From Kappaphycus alvarezii (Eukaryota > Rhodophyta > Florideophyceae > Gigartinales > Solieriaceae), in NCBI GenBank assembly GCA_002205965.3, contig NADL03000214.1, positions 24,414-88,413 of the forward strand: a stretch of 64,000 nt of DNA. The letters are read 5' to 3'. The notes under the pieces are model-generated. The model did not search any database, was not told the DNA's origin, and saw only the letters and a list, made by a program, of their open reading frames with translations. Of this stretch, positions 21,760 through 33,747 are shown one piece after another. Each line of letters starts with the position of its first letter. Position 1 is the first letter of the stretch. A program made the position numbers and the translations under genes.

Positions 21760-24700
21760 TCCGCCAGCTAGCCGCTAATATCTATACCGAAGACGATGAC
21801 AAGCTAGCTGCAGAAGAAATAACAAAGTACATACTGAAATCAGGTCGTCGTACAACACGAAGAGGCCAGGAATAATCAGCCCCGAAGATGAAGAATCTCG
21901 TGCTACATCTGTTCCTACGCATCAGGGCAAATTGGTACTACATCGGCTCTAGATTCCATGACAAGACTAAAAGTTCTCCGGAGACCTTGGTGGTCATGGA
22001 TGGAATATGTTGCCGAGTACCAACAAGTTGCTCGTGACTATGGTCTCAGCGCTGCGCAGAAGAAGCAATACCTTCATAACCTTCTACGTGGTATGCTAAG
22101 AGATTTTACCTGGATCGGATCGATAACGAAGTTAATTCGTTTCTGAGGCGATAACCTCATTGGCAATGAATACAACTCCGTGGTTCGTCAAAATCGAGTG
22201 AAGAACTATCTCGGTGGACTTAGGTTATCTAGTCTACTTCTGGGCTTGATGAGCTTGCAGATTGAAAAAATGTACAAGCTGATAACAATGCTTTCACCGC
22301 AAGTGCCTGTTTCGCACAGGAGTGAGGCACACAAATTAATTTCTTCGTAATGCTACCGTCGGTTAGCATGGGCGACGGAGCCGTTAAGTCGCGTCGCTAC
22401 CCATGGTCCTCATTTCAGCAACTATATGGAGAACTTGAAGCAGCCTTGCATCTCTCTAGGGAGGCCAAACTGGCAAACATGATAGATAAAGTTGCAATTA
22501 GGTCACGTACTACTTCTGATGAGGACGAAAAGGTTCCTGGGATACTCTATCAAGGACCTGGTCGCTACGCAAACCGACATCGTGTGTCGGTGATACACGT
22601 AGTTACGGCCAAAGGAAGGATCCATCTGGACCACTTTCGGTCATGGGATGCTTCAATTGTGATCTTCTGAATATGCTAAGTTTGTCCGCATAAGATTGAC
22701 CTTGCTAAAGCCCTCGTCGAAAAATGGAGTACATGTCGAAGAAAACTAGACACCCGAAATGCTCAGATTGTATTTGAATTATGTCAACAGCTCGACTCTG
22801 TAAATGAAGCAAAAATGAAATGAGTCAAGAAGTACTAGATAAAACAGATGTACATGTTAACGATGAAGTTGAAGAAGAAAAAACAGAATTTGATCTCTTC
22901 GATGCACTCGTTAATTATGTCGGAGACATGAATGATGAAAAATCTGTAGCTGAAGCTACGATCATCCTTACTTCTCCTTTGGTTCCAAAAGGAATTGAAA
23001 ACTTCAATGGAGCCTGTTTGAATACTGGAGCTCAGAGATCTGTAGTAGGGAAGAGTCAAGCTGAGGCATACTACCGCCTCATGGGAATCCTCTCTAGCTC
23101 TCATTCCGTCAACAGCAAAGGTCTACAAATTTGGAGCAAATAGGAAGGAAAGCATTGGAAAGCAAAGTTCCAATCCATATGGCGACAACTGTCACATGAG
23201 ATCGTTCTGGATGTTGTAGATATTGGAATACCGCTTCTTTTAGGACTCGATGTACTTGATAAGTACAAGCTTCTAGTAGACACCGTGGACAATCGTACTC
23301 GATGCAAAGATCCTGTCTGGAGCGCACCCCTTACTCGAAGCGAGGCCATGCTCTATGAATGGTACTACGAAGTATTTATACAGAGCCAGAATTGAAAAGG
23401 ATTCACTGATACTTTTATCACCCGCATCCGCTGAGAATGTACAAACTGATGAAGCAGACCAAAGATCCTCAAGCGACACCAGAGACACTTAAGGCACTCG
23501 AAAAATTTACTGAATCTTGTGATGTTTGTCAAAGGATTTCGAATCAACCTGGTCGTTTCCGCATCGCACTGCCAAGCGAAACGTAGTCTTTAACCGAGCT
23601 GTGCTTATTGGATCTTATTACTTGGAAAGCATGCCGTGCTACACATGGTTTGCAAGGATACGTTGTTCAATGCTGCATATTCCTCGATGGAGAGTCGGCA
23701 AACAACGTATGGACATCTTACTCCGTCAATGGGCTACAAAGTACGTCGGTTACTCGAAGATATTCATACTGATCGTTGTCCGCAATTCGATAGTGACCGA
23801 TGGCGTCACTTGCTGCAAGCAGTGGTAAAAGCGCTTGGACCAGGTATCGAAAGCCAGAATGCTATTGGCGTCGGTGAAAAGTACCATGGCTTCCTCCGAC
23901 GAATTTATCGTAAGGTACGAATGGAGGACAAAATATTTCGAAAGATGACTGTCTTTCTCTTTCTGGTCATGCCATGAACAATAATGCTGGACCAGGTGGG
24001 TTGTGTCCCACTGTTCTCGTATTTAGAATCGTTCCACAATTTCCGCTAGGGTTTTCAGATCTTCCCGAGCAGCGTGAGCGAATGAAGCATTACAAAATGC
24101 TCGCTCTGAGATGTCTAAGGCTGTTGCTTCTGCGCGTATCCGCACTGCTCTTAATCGTAGCGTACCCATTGTGCATCAGACCGCGAAATTAGGATTGGAT
24201 CTCAAGTACTCTTCTATGGAAGGCCCATACAAGGTTGTTGCAGGAGAGAAAAAATCTTTGGATCAGTATCAATAACGAACTTAAAAGTGTTTCGATTGAC
24301 AGATTCCGTGAGTATATAACGGATCCGGATCACCAGGAAGGACAGAAAAAATGTCCGATAATGAGCGTGACGAAATAGGTAAGTGCTTCGAGAACAGTCG
24401 GGCGAAAAATTTCTTGCAACCGTTCAAAAGAATGGCCAAAGTTCGGGTCAAAACGAGGGAACGACTGATGTCTTAGAGACACCAAGTAACGTATATCATC
24501 GAGAAAATTCCTGCTGCTGACAAATGATCCAACTCCGCAGCATTTGAAATAGCCAAACGCAACGATATTCAGGTCTTTCTGATCGTAAAGTCTGGGAAGT
24601 CGTCAATATTTCGTCTCTTCACCGAAGGCAAACATTATCGGTGGAAGATTTGAACTTACGCTAAAGAATCCAGGTACCGACTGTCAGAAGGCCAAAGGAC

Positions 24701-26035
24701 TTTCGTTGGACAAGGCTATAAAGACGACATGAAAGAGTTTATAGTGCGTAACTGCCCAACGCTACGCCAAAGTTCTACCAAAATAATCCTTTCAGTATCT
24801 GCCATTCTTAATTACCGGCTGGCAATGATTGATTTCTTTCAAGCTTACCTCCAAGCGAAAGAAACGCTAAGTCGTGATATATATCTTAAGATCCGTGAGG
24901 CCGATCGATATTTTTCAACATCCGGGGAGATCAAGTATTGAAGCTGAAAAAGCCTCCTTATGGTATCTGTGATACTGGTGACTACTGGGGCGCTACTCTC
25001 GAATTCTTCATCAAAACGAACTAGGAATGCTACTACTCGACAGAGATCCGTCTCTCTACATGAAACAAGATACAGAGGGTACCGATGAACTTCTTGGAGC
25101 CTCTGTTGATGATAATTTGTTTGCTGGAAATGAAAATTTTGATGAGATCATTGAACTTACAGCTCGTTCTTTGAGTCAAAACCGGTTGAATATGAAAATC
25201 TTGAGTTAGTTGGCATCCATATTGAAACTGACAAATCGATTGATGGTCAGCGAACGTTCAACGCCCATCAGCCAGACTATCTTGATAAGCTCAGAACAAT
25301 ACCAAAGGACTCTACCTTTGAACTCTTTCGTTCTGTCCGAGCTGCATTCAGTTGGCTATCGCACACTCTTCCGGACATATGCTGTGCAGTCAATCGCGCA
25401 GCACAAGTAGCCGTTGAAAGTTTCGGAAAGAAGGCCATCAACGAGCTTAATACTTCCAGAAGCTACGTGAAAGATACCAAAGGCATCCGTCTCAAATATA
25501 CCCCGCTCAATTTCAACACCCTGCATATTCGTACTTACGCAGATGCATCGTTTGCGACAAACAACGATCTCACTTCGCAGTTAGGATTCATTATTTTGCT
25601 TTGAGAAGAAGCAGACCGCTGCCATGTTTTGAACTATAACAGTCGCGAATCTCGTCGCTTTGTACGGTCTATCATGGCTGGAGAAGTGTACGCATTCTTC
25701 GCCGCATTTGATGTCGCTTACATATTGAAACACGATTTGGAGCGCATTTTACGCCGTAAGATACCTCTGAAAATGTTCACAGACTCGAAGCAAATTTTTG
25801 ATGTCATTATCCGTGCTTCATATACAACTGAAAAACGTTTAATTATAGACATCGCTGCAGCTCGCGAAGCCTACAACAAGTTCGAAATATCAAATGTTGG
25901 ACTTATCCCTGGTATTGCAAATCCTGCTGATGGTCTAACGAAGCCTAATGTTTGCAAGCATCTGCTAAACATTCTACGGACTGGAGTTGGCAAAACCTTC
26001 ATCGAGCAATGGATTATCCGTAAGAAGTAAGGCAC
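21760..26035 (+). pseudogene. decayed copia-like retrotransposon of a separate lineage
   Basis: Ordered fragments of one polyprotein. Gag-like EYQQVARDYGLSAAQKKQYL (22012-22075) and EYNSVVRQNRVKNYLGGLRL (about 22166-22230). Protease ACLNTGAQRSVVG with Asn replacing the expected catalytic Asp (about 23008-23050). LLLGLDVLDKYKL (about 23236). Integrase FNRAVLI, FLDGESANNVW, MNNNAGPGGLCPTVLVF (23974-24030). RT IDFFQAYLQAKETLSRDIYL (about 24828-24890) and SVDDNLFAG (about 25105). RNase H YADASF, AGEVYAFFAAFDVAYILKHD (25677-25740), FTDSKQIFDVI and NPADGLTKP (25918-25945). Copia-type order is integrase before RT. No LTRs recognised; many stops. Confidence 0.8.
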
Positions 26036-27100
26036 ACCTGCCTCCCTTTTTGAAAGGGCGGGAAGGTTATACAGAAAAGGCTCGCGATAGAGCCAGCGCA
26101 GCATCTGTGTCAGCTAAGCAGGAATGCGTAGATATTTTATGATATTATTCTAGTACAAAATGCTAATGTAGGCACTAGATTTAATTTTTATGGTGGACTC
26201 ATTCTACACTGCCCTGTACTGTACTTTCATATACAGTGCAGAATGGATACAAAAAGTCTATATAAGGGCTTGCGTACCGAGTAGCGGAGCTAGGGCAAAA
26301 AAAAGAATCATCAGCCATCAGACAGAAGAAGTAAACACTTGTTCTTGCCGCAATAAGGGGAAGCCAACCCGTCGAGCACAACGGTCAGTAGTTGTGTCAG
26401 ACATTGTAAGCTCGGCTTGTAGGGCTTTCGGTAGACTTCCACCTGCAACCTTGCAGCGTGCTACATGTGTCATACCTTTTGGGCTGTGATTCTACAGAAG
26501 ACTCCTTCTAATGACATCAGCAATCATGGAAGAACTTAATAGATACTTGAACGCCACGTTGTTTTGTCTAAATATGGTAACGTAGAAAATGTTTTCCAAC
26601 ATAGATGTGCTTGGTCCCTTTGGCTGCATATTTGATGACGTGGCACGACTATTACCCATCTATTTTCCCCATAGAAGACTTTCCTTGACTCCATCATCGC
26701 ATCAAGGACCCGGAACCGTTCACTTATTAACAAATACTCTCTTATAGCATAGAAGCTCGACTGTAACTCTCAGTAAAAAGTTGACTGTGCAACAGCAGAG
26801 TGTTCACTCGAACACTTAGAGACACAAGTACCTGATTGCACAAACACAAAAATGTATATTTTGATTTGTGTTCCACAGCACTTGCGGCAAACTCGGAATT
26901 GTAACAAGTAAGTGTAATATCGGTTTGCGACACACTACTTTCAATAGCTTAGTTAATTTCAAATATCCCAATACATGTTCATTCGCCATCCAGTTTGGCA
27001 TTCAGTACTTTTCTGAGAAGTAAAGAAGATATTCAATGGGGAGTACAATTTCCAGGCGGCATGTGTTCTCCGGATAAACCAAGGTACTAATTATTTAACG
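26036..27100. other. no recognisable gene
   Basis: Short frames only. Could contain the remnant LTR of the preceding element, but no terminal repeat partner is present upstream of 21760 to prove it. Confidence 0.4.
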
Positions 27101-27104
27101 TTTA

Positions 27105-29000
27105 TTACTGATGAAACCGTTCCTGAAGTTGAACAATCTTCCACTTACAAGGCATGGAAGCAAGGAGATCGAAAGGCCCGGGCCATCATCGGCCTGTCGT
27201 TGTCTGATGATCAACCGGATCATGTGAGAGATGCTGTCACAGCCAAAGAAATGTGGGACGCTATCTTGGAAGTATTTGACGCCACACCTTGTTGAAAAAG
27301 GGATAGAATGCATGCGATCCCATGGTTTTTAGTTGCCACCTGGACACGTGTACACTTGTAGCATGAAAAAGTGAGTTGCACCCTTCTTCTGTGTGTACAC
27401 CTACTACACGTGTAAAATGGGCCAAATCGAAAGTTGCCTGGGACGAAAGCCCATTTTCGGGCAACTCAAAATCACGGCGCATTTTGCCATTTTCAAACCA
27501 CTTGGTATTCTGCCCTCTGATTTGCTGCTAGATACGCCCCCATACCACTCACATCGCAACAAGTGGCGATATCTGAGCTGATCATTGTGGAGCATTCTGA
27601 CACTTGGCATGTTATGGTTGGTTGATGGTTTGTCTCTATTCTAGGCTCAAAGTACTGTACCCAATGTGTCATACGTGTACTGTCTCCTATGTGGCATTCG
27701 TGTACTGTCTCCTTTCATTATTACGTGTACAGTATTATAGGTGTCGTACGTGTACAAGTAAACAGTGGTTTCTATACTTATCCTATAGTTGACTGGCTGC
27801 ATACAGTTTACACTATACTCATTATACTGGCTGCATACAAATCACTCTTGCACAAGTATGCAGCCAAAGTATGTTGATGCAGCCACGTTGCTTTTACAGT
27901 ATTGCACGTATAGCACGTAAAGCTTAATTCACGTTGAACGGCCTGCATGAGATTTACGTACTGTTACATAACAACGTGAGACAAGCCCGCCAAAAATTGT
28001 TTTCTACTTTTATGATATTTTAAGTTCCCGCCTTAAGCCTTTGGGTTCTGTTACAGGCCGAGAGATTACAGTTGCGTTGGCGGGTCACGTAAGGCATAAT
28101 TCATGGGTTGACTGTTTTAGTGTACGTTTACGTAACAGAACATGCATGGCTAGCATGCACGCAATGTTACTTCCGTTTTGAATATCGGTAATTATGAATT
28201 TCCCGCGCATGCAAATCAGGGATTCTGAGGCATCTCGGCTTGGGTAGGCTATAGGATCAACAAGATAGTACTGCAAATGTAGATTTTGCTACTTTCATTT
28301 ACTTTCACAAAGCCGAAGTGAGTACCGGCAAACAGTATATAGTTGTAGTAATAGCTCATCCAAGTAAAGAAGAGGCACGGACTTGCCTTTGATTTCAACA
28401 ACCCTTGCCGTTCTATCTCCTTTCTGTTTCTTTTATCCATCTACACTTTTTCCCTACTTCCCTTTTCATTCTTTCTCCTCATCCCTCATCATCCCCTGTT
28501 CCTTTCATCACACATTACTAAATAAGCTGGCGGCCTGGAGAGACTTCTACACGGTCACCATGCTAGACAATGAGAAAGTTTTACCGTACATAGGACGTGT
28601 GCGACACCTATCAGCTCGCTTAAAGTCAATGGGAGTCATCATTGATGACAAGAAAATGGCTATGAAAGTTTTCAATGGTCTTCCGCAGAGGTTTCAAAAT
28701 CTCATTGTAGCGCTTGACGCTCTTGGATCCGAATATAACACGTTCGGAGTAGAATATGTAAAAATTCGCCTGCTCCAAGAGGAGCAATGTGCATCGATGA
28801 AGCGTACTAGAAGGCAGAATCCGACAAGTTCTGCTCTTATTGGGCAGGTCCGTGAATCAAGGCGTATTTCGACTTTGACAGGCACTAACTGTGGTCACAA
28901 TGGACACTCGCCTGCTGCTGGGGAAAGGACATCAACGGTAGGCGACCACCGCCACCTGACCGGTTCCTACGTAGACAGTCACGGAAGCCTACTGCGATGA
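27105..29000 (+). pseudogene. F2 copia gag, split by a solo LTR1
   Basis: Gag of copia family F2. 27105-27289 encodes DETVPEVEQSSTYKAWKQGD and GLSLSDDQPDHVRDAVTAKE; 28511-29000 resumes at HTLLNKLAAWRDFYTVTML and continues to LPQRFQNLIVALDALGSEYN and the zinc-knuckle region TNCGHNGHS. The N-terminal ~40 residues are missing, so the element is 5'-truncated near 27105. In the intact arrangement these joined as VFERHTLLNKLAA. Capsid-like UBN2-type gag is standard for Ty1/copia. Confidence 0.85.
27290..28510 (+). repeat. solo LTR1 (F1 copia LTR), copy a
   Basis: 1221-bp insertion starting TGTTGAAAAAGGG and ending CCTTTCATCA (TG...CA). Flanks CACCT (27285-27289) and CACAT (28511-28515) form a 5-bp target duplication with one mutation; the uninterrupted F2 sequence at about 55495-55505 confirms CACAT. 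Solo LTRs arise by LTR-LTR recombination. No F1 internal sequence adjoins it. Confidence 0.93.
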
Positions 29001-29710
29001 TTGCTCAAGAGAAAGAAGATCCGGAAACTAATGAAGTAGAGTACACATGTCTGATGAACAAGGTAGATAACTCTGGTATCAGCATAACGTCAAACACTTG
29101 GCTTATCGACTCTGGATGCTCCGCGCACATGGCATATGACAAGAGACTATTCTCGACTACAGGGAGGTCTCAAACAGCCGCGTAGAAATGGAACAAAAGC
29201 GTGTGCAGTAGTAGCTGGAGTAGGGACCGTCCTCATTACGCTTGTAGTGAACAGGGTTCAAAGTCATGCAAGCTCACCAATGTGCTGCACGTTCCAAGCT
29301 TTGCTTTTTCCCTAATTTCTGTGCGTAAGATGGTCGATAATGGATTTGACGTTGAGTTCGTTCGTGACAAGTGCACTGTGAATAGGAGTGACTGCATCGT
29401 GGCTACTGCCACAAGTCGAGGAGAGCTGTATGTGCTTGACACATGTAACGAGGTTCATTCGGCGCACAAAGCCTTTTTGAAGACATGGCATGAAAGATTG
29501 GCCCACGTTCACACTCAAGGAATATTGTCCATGGCTTGTAAGAACGTGGTAAGTGGACTTCATATCTCCTCTTCAGATAAAACAAGAGACGCTAGCTCTG
29601 TAGGAAAAACACATTGACCACTAAGCCACATGCGCTGGCATGTCAAGTGGTGCACTGAGTGAATACACAGCCCATTTCAACAAGCTCATCTTCTGACTGT
29701 GAATCTGTGA
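28997..29710 (+). pseudogene. F2 copia protease and pre-integrase region
   Basis: TWLIDSGCSAHMAYDKRLFS (29095-29155) is the copia protease with its D-S-G active site. It is followed by a frame change and SCKLTNVLHVPSFAFSLISV, then the GAG-pre-integrase segment KTWHERLAHVHTQGILSMA (29480-29536). Interrupted by the 84-bp insertion and then LINE D. Confidence 0.85.
29599..29682 (+). mobile_element. 84-bp TG...CA foldback insertion in F2 pol
   Basis: Absent from the homologous F2 copy (about 46190). Flanked by AGCTC at 29594-29598 and 29683-29687. Starts TGTAGG and ends CAACA. The centre folds perfectly: ACCACT pairs with AGTGGT and ACATGC with GCATGT around GCTG. The 5-bp duplication and TG...CA ends are LTR-integrase-like, but 84 bp is far too short for a normal LTR and there is no coding. 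Confidence 0.8.
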
Positions 29711-31046
29711 TCTACAACGGTCATCATATGAAAATTTACAGGGCATAGCTCTCATGGACCGAGCCTGGGACCAAGTCTGCCTATCCATGCACCTCGGAGG
29801 TCAGTACTTCGAAAGCATCGCCTCGTGCCTCCACGGCGCTGCCGCCGCCAGCATCATTGATGCTGCGCCCGCACGGCAGCGAACTTCCGCATACGCCACG
29901 CCGCGTGCTTGTGCACATGCTTCTGGCCGCTACCGCAGCGACCGGTCCTTCCTTTCCCATCAGGCTGGGCCTTCTCTCCGACGTTTCGCCCTCTCCATCC
30001 CCGGGATAGTCGACCTTTCCACCCTTGACCCTCCAACTCTAGCTGTTTCACCCATCAACACTCTAACCCTTCTCAAACGCGTGCAGCAAGAGGCGCGGGC
30101 AAGAGTACATTGGCACGACGACTCCTGGGCGAATGCCCCAAACCCGACCGCACACAGCGACGCCGACATTCGACATCGCATCCGTGGCTTAGCGTTCCGC
30201 TGCAGCCCCGCTGCGGCGTTTCTCTTCGCTCACCCCACGGCAGCTACGAAGGTCCACGCCACACACTGGCAGACCATGCTCCGCCGTTACCTCGGACTGC
30301 CAGTGTATGATAACTCCATGCCCTCAACTGCCACCACTGTGACCACCCCTTGGACACCCTCGGGGATCACGCCGCCGACCTCTGCTGCCTGGTTTCTGCC
30401 GTCGTCACCGCCATAACTCGCTCTGTAATGCGATTGCGACACACGTTACCCGCGCCGCGGGTCTGGATGCTCGGCACGAGGTTCCGTTCCTCGTCCCGGG
30501 CACTGAGCTCTGGCCCGCCGATATCCTTGAACAACCGCCCTCAACCCTGGAAGTCACAACGTTGCGCCCCATTGCCTGTGACATCACTGTCGTCTCACCG
30601 TTTAAGGCCGCAGTTCGCACCAAGGCGACCCAGGTTGCCGGAGGCGCTGCCGAACTGGCGGCCCGCGACAAGGTCACAACCCTGGAACGCAACATCGCCC
30701 GACGCCTCCCGCTCCCTCAACTGGTCCATCTTCTGCGCCTTACACGCCGAACTTCACGTTTCGACCTCTGTCGTTTGATTCCCTAGGTGCCCCTTCCCCT
30801 GAAACTATTGCATTTATCGAGAGTTAGTTCCGCGGATCGCGTCCAAGTGTCACTTGACAGTTGGCGTTACCCGCCGCCGTATCTACCAGCGACTGAGTTG
30901 CACCCTCTGGTCATCCATCGCTGAAGCTATCCTGTCGCGAGTCCCGATGCGCATGGACGACGAAGTACACCCGGTTAGATCTTAACCGTGTAGTTAGGAC
31001 GTGCGCAGTCCCCAGTAGATACTGAACGCATTAAACTTCTTTCTCG
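29711..31046 (+). mobile_element. LINE D, 5'-truncated, inserted in F2
   Basis: 1336-bp insertion between TCTGTGA (29704-29710) and TCTGTGA (31047-31053), a 7-bp target duplication. Encodes a LINE C-terminal region across frames: LHGAAAASIIDAAPARQRTS, LRGLAF-type text, then LDTLGDHAADLCC (knuckle, about 30350), RHNS at about 30408, ARHEVPFLVPGTELWPADIL and PIACDITVVSPFKAAVRTKA (30565-30620), and ELAARDKVTTLERN. The GDHA...C, RHN, (P)AD and D-I-T-V-V order indicates an RLE-type endonuclease of a different family from A and B. Confidence 0.8.
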
Positions 31047-31049
31047 TCT

Positions 31050-31613
31050 GTGACATGTGATGCGTGTGTGTTAGGAAAAGCAACTCGTGCTGTGATTCCT
31101 AAACAGCGCTCTGGAGGCAGGGCCAAACATTTGCTAGACTTGGTCCATTCGGACGTCTGCGGCCCACTCCAAGTACAGTCAGTAGGTGGTGCTAGATACT
31201 TTGTCACTTTTATCGATGACCACTCAAACTGGAGTGTTGTCTATCCGATGAAGAGTAAAGATGAAACGTTCCATTTTTATCAGAAGTTTGCCCAATATGC
31301 CTTCACACACACTGGTCAACGCGTGAAAGCGCTTCGATCTGATCGTGGAGGAGAGTATCTTTCTTCAGAGTTCCAATCCTTTCTATCGTCACAAGGAACT
31401 GTTCATCAAACGACCGCTGCATACACACCTGAACAGAATGGTGTGGCAGAACGGCTCAATCGTACCCTGATTGATCTCGTCAGGTCTATGCTGTCCCATA
31501 TGAAGGTTCCGAAAGCTTTCTGGGCTGAAGCTCTGATAACGCAGTTTACGTTCGCAATCGTGTCACGACAAGAGCTTTGGGTGGTCTCGTTACTCCATTT
31601 CACCTATGGATGA
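31050..31613 (+). pseudogene. F2 copia integrase (plus-strand copy)
   Basis: Zinc-binding end TCDACVLGKATRA, then the rve core with HSDVCGPLQ, FIDDHSNW, LRSDRGGEYLSSEF and YTPEQNGVAERLNRTL: the D, D and E catalytic residues are all present. A frameshift near 31530 breaks the text after FWAEAL (the minus copy reads DNAVYVRNRVTTRALGG). Confidence 0.88.
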
Positions 31614-33720
31614 AGAAAAAGCCCGATGTATCTCACCTACGTGTGTTTGGATGTCAATGCTGGTACAAGGTGCCTGGTAATGAGGTGCGTAAACTTGACG
31701 ACCGCGCAACAACGGGAATGTTTGTTGGGTATCCGCCGGGAACTAAGGCCTACAAAATTTGGGATGACAATCTACATCGCATTGTTATTTCCAGGGATGT
31801 GCAGTTCGATGAGTCGAGACCAGGGGCTTGCTCTTACGATGAACATTTTTCCGATGATAATGATGAGGACGTTGACCCAGGGAGGCGACCATACTGACGA
31901 AATTGAGTCTGAAACATCTAATGGTGATAATGAACATGGCATTGAAACAGGGTCACCGGCGGAGGTTGAGAACTTTCAAAGTCAAGGTATTGAGCCCGAC
32001 TCAACTAATGAGACTTTGCAACCAGAAGAAGTGAGTGGTGAGCAAGATGCTGGTCCCGGCGATGTGGAACCTCGCCGCTCCACTCGTTCACGACGCCCAC
32101 CCGACAGTGGTGGACAGGCCTGGTGGGAACCAGCTTACTCACACCTTCCTGTGGCGACATCAACATACCGAACTCCTTTAAAGAGGCGATGGGTGGACCA
32201 CAACCACAGTTCTGGCAGAAAGCGATTGATAAGGAGCTAGAGTCCCAACGCAAAAACAAAACCTGGGCACTAGTGCCACGATCGGAAGGTGCCAATATTC
32301 TAACTTCTCGCTGGGTATTTACTGTAAAGGACATGCCGGACGATAACGGCACGTTGACTCAAAAGGGAAAAGGTCGCCTGGTTGTGCGGGGCTTTCAACA
32401 AATTGAGGGGATTGATTACTCAGAGACTTTTGCGCCGGTGATCAAATTTACAACGATTCGATTGTTGTTGGCGATTGTAGCCCACTTCGATTTAGAGCTT
32501 CATCAAATGGACGTGGTCACGGCCTTTCTGAACGGTGACTTAGAAGAGGATATTTATATGGAGCAGCCTGAAGGTATCGTTGACTCTTCCAGGCCCAATC
32601 ATGTTTGCAAACTTCTCAAGGCTATCTATGGTCTTAAGCAAGCGAGTCGACAATGGCACAAAAAGATTGACGATTTCCTTATTCACACGCTTGGCTTCAA
32701 GACTACGAGAAGTGACGCCTGTCTATATACAAACATATCAGAAAAAGGCGTTATGCTGATTGCCCTATATGTGGATGACTTGCTTCTTGCGGGAAGTGAC
32801 CTGAAAGCCGTGACCTGGATGAAAGGTGAACTGAACAAGAGATTTGAGATGAAAGATTTAGGCGAGGCCAAAAAGTGCATTGGGCTTGAAATAAGTAGAA
32901 AAAGGGTCCCTAGACGGATCTATATCTCGCAGACAGAGTATGCCAAGTCCATTTTGAAACGTTTTGGTATGGCCAGTTGCAATCCCGTGAGGACTCCGAT
33001 GGAACAAGGATTACACCCTGAGATGTCAACTAGCCCGTATTGCGATGTACCATATCGACAGATCATTGGCTGCTTAATGTTTCTTATGGTAGGGTCACGT
33101 CCAGATCTTGCATATGTGGTGGGAAAACTGTCCCAACACTGTGAGAACCCTCGCGAGGACCACTGGCAAGCAGCCAAACGAGTTCTGAGATATATCAAAG
33201 GAACGCTCTCACTAGGTGTAATTCTAGATGGAAATCTCCCAGTGCAAACTCTAGAGGGCTTCAGCGATGCAGACTGGGGTGGTTGCTTGGACTCGAGAAA
33301 GTCCACCAGTGGATATGTGTTCAAACTGTGTGGGGGAGCTATTAGTTGGTCTCTAGGAGACAAACGGTCGTTGCGAAATCCACATGCGAAGCGGAGTATA
33401 TTGCACTGTGTGAGGCTTGCAAAGAGGCAGCTTGGCTCAGGTGCCTTCTTGCAGACGCATTGGGAAAGTCGAAAGACAGCACAGTTACAATCGGGTGTGA
33501 TAATGCTGGTACAATAGCGTTTGCGGGTAACGAAGGAGTGAACAGGCGAAATAAGCACATTGACATATCATATCATTTTGTCCGAGATGCTGTGACTCGA
33601 AAGATTGTTTCACTGTTTCACGTACCTTCTACAGATATGCCAGCAGATATACTCACCAAGCCTCTTGGTCGCATTCTATTCATAAATGCATAAAATCTCT
33701 AGGCCTCGGAGAGCTGCACG
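31577..33720 (+). pseudogene. F2 copia integrase tail, RT and RNase H (plus-strand copy)
   Basis: KPDVSHLRVFGCQCWY linker, then the 464-residue frame 32123-33517: NKTWALVPR, GRLVVRGFQQIEGIDYSETF, HQMDVVTAFLNGDL (first catalytic Asp), YVDDLLLAGS (catalytic pair, about 32768-32797), YGLKQASRQWH. RNase H resumes in another frame at 33346 (TVVAKSTCEAEYIALCEACK ... DILTKPLG, 33645-33670). Frameshifts lie near 31880 and 33345; otherwise the sequence is nearly intact and very close to the minus-strand copy. Confidence 0.9.
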
Positions 33721-33737
33721 ATGCTTAGGTCATGTAA

Positions 33738-33747
33738 TCGAGGGGGG
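33738..33747 (+). other. F2 polypurine tract
   Basis: TCGAGGGGGG immediately before the TGTTGTTG start of LTR2. A G-run next to the 3' LTR is the plus-strand primer site in LTR elements. The same tract adjoins LTR2 at 43468-43477 and 39413-39423 (seven C there). Confidence 0.85.

Noticed and set aside
29590..29690. A tRNA gene in the 84-bp insertion
   Set aside because: The nested stems do not form a cloverleaf and there is no A/B-box pair or T-loop; the flanking duplication indicates an inserted element.
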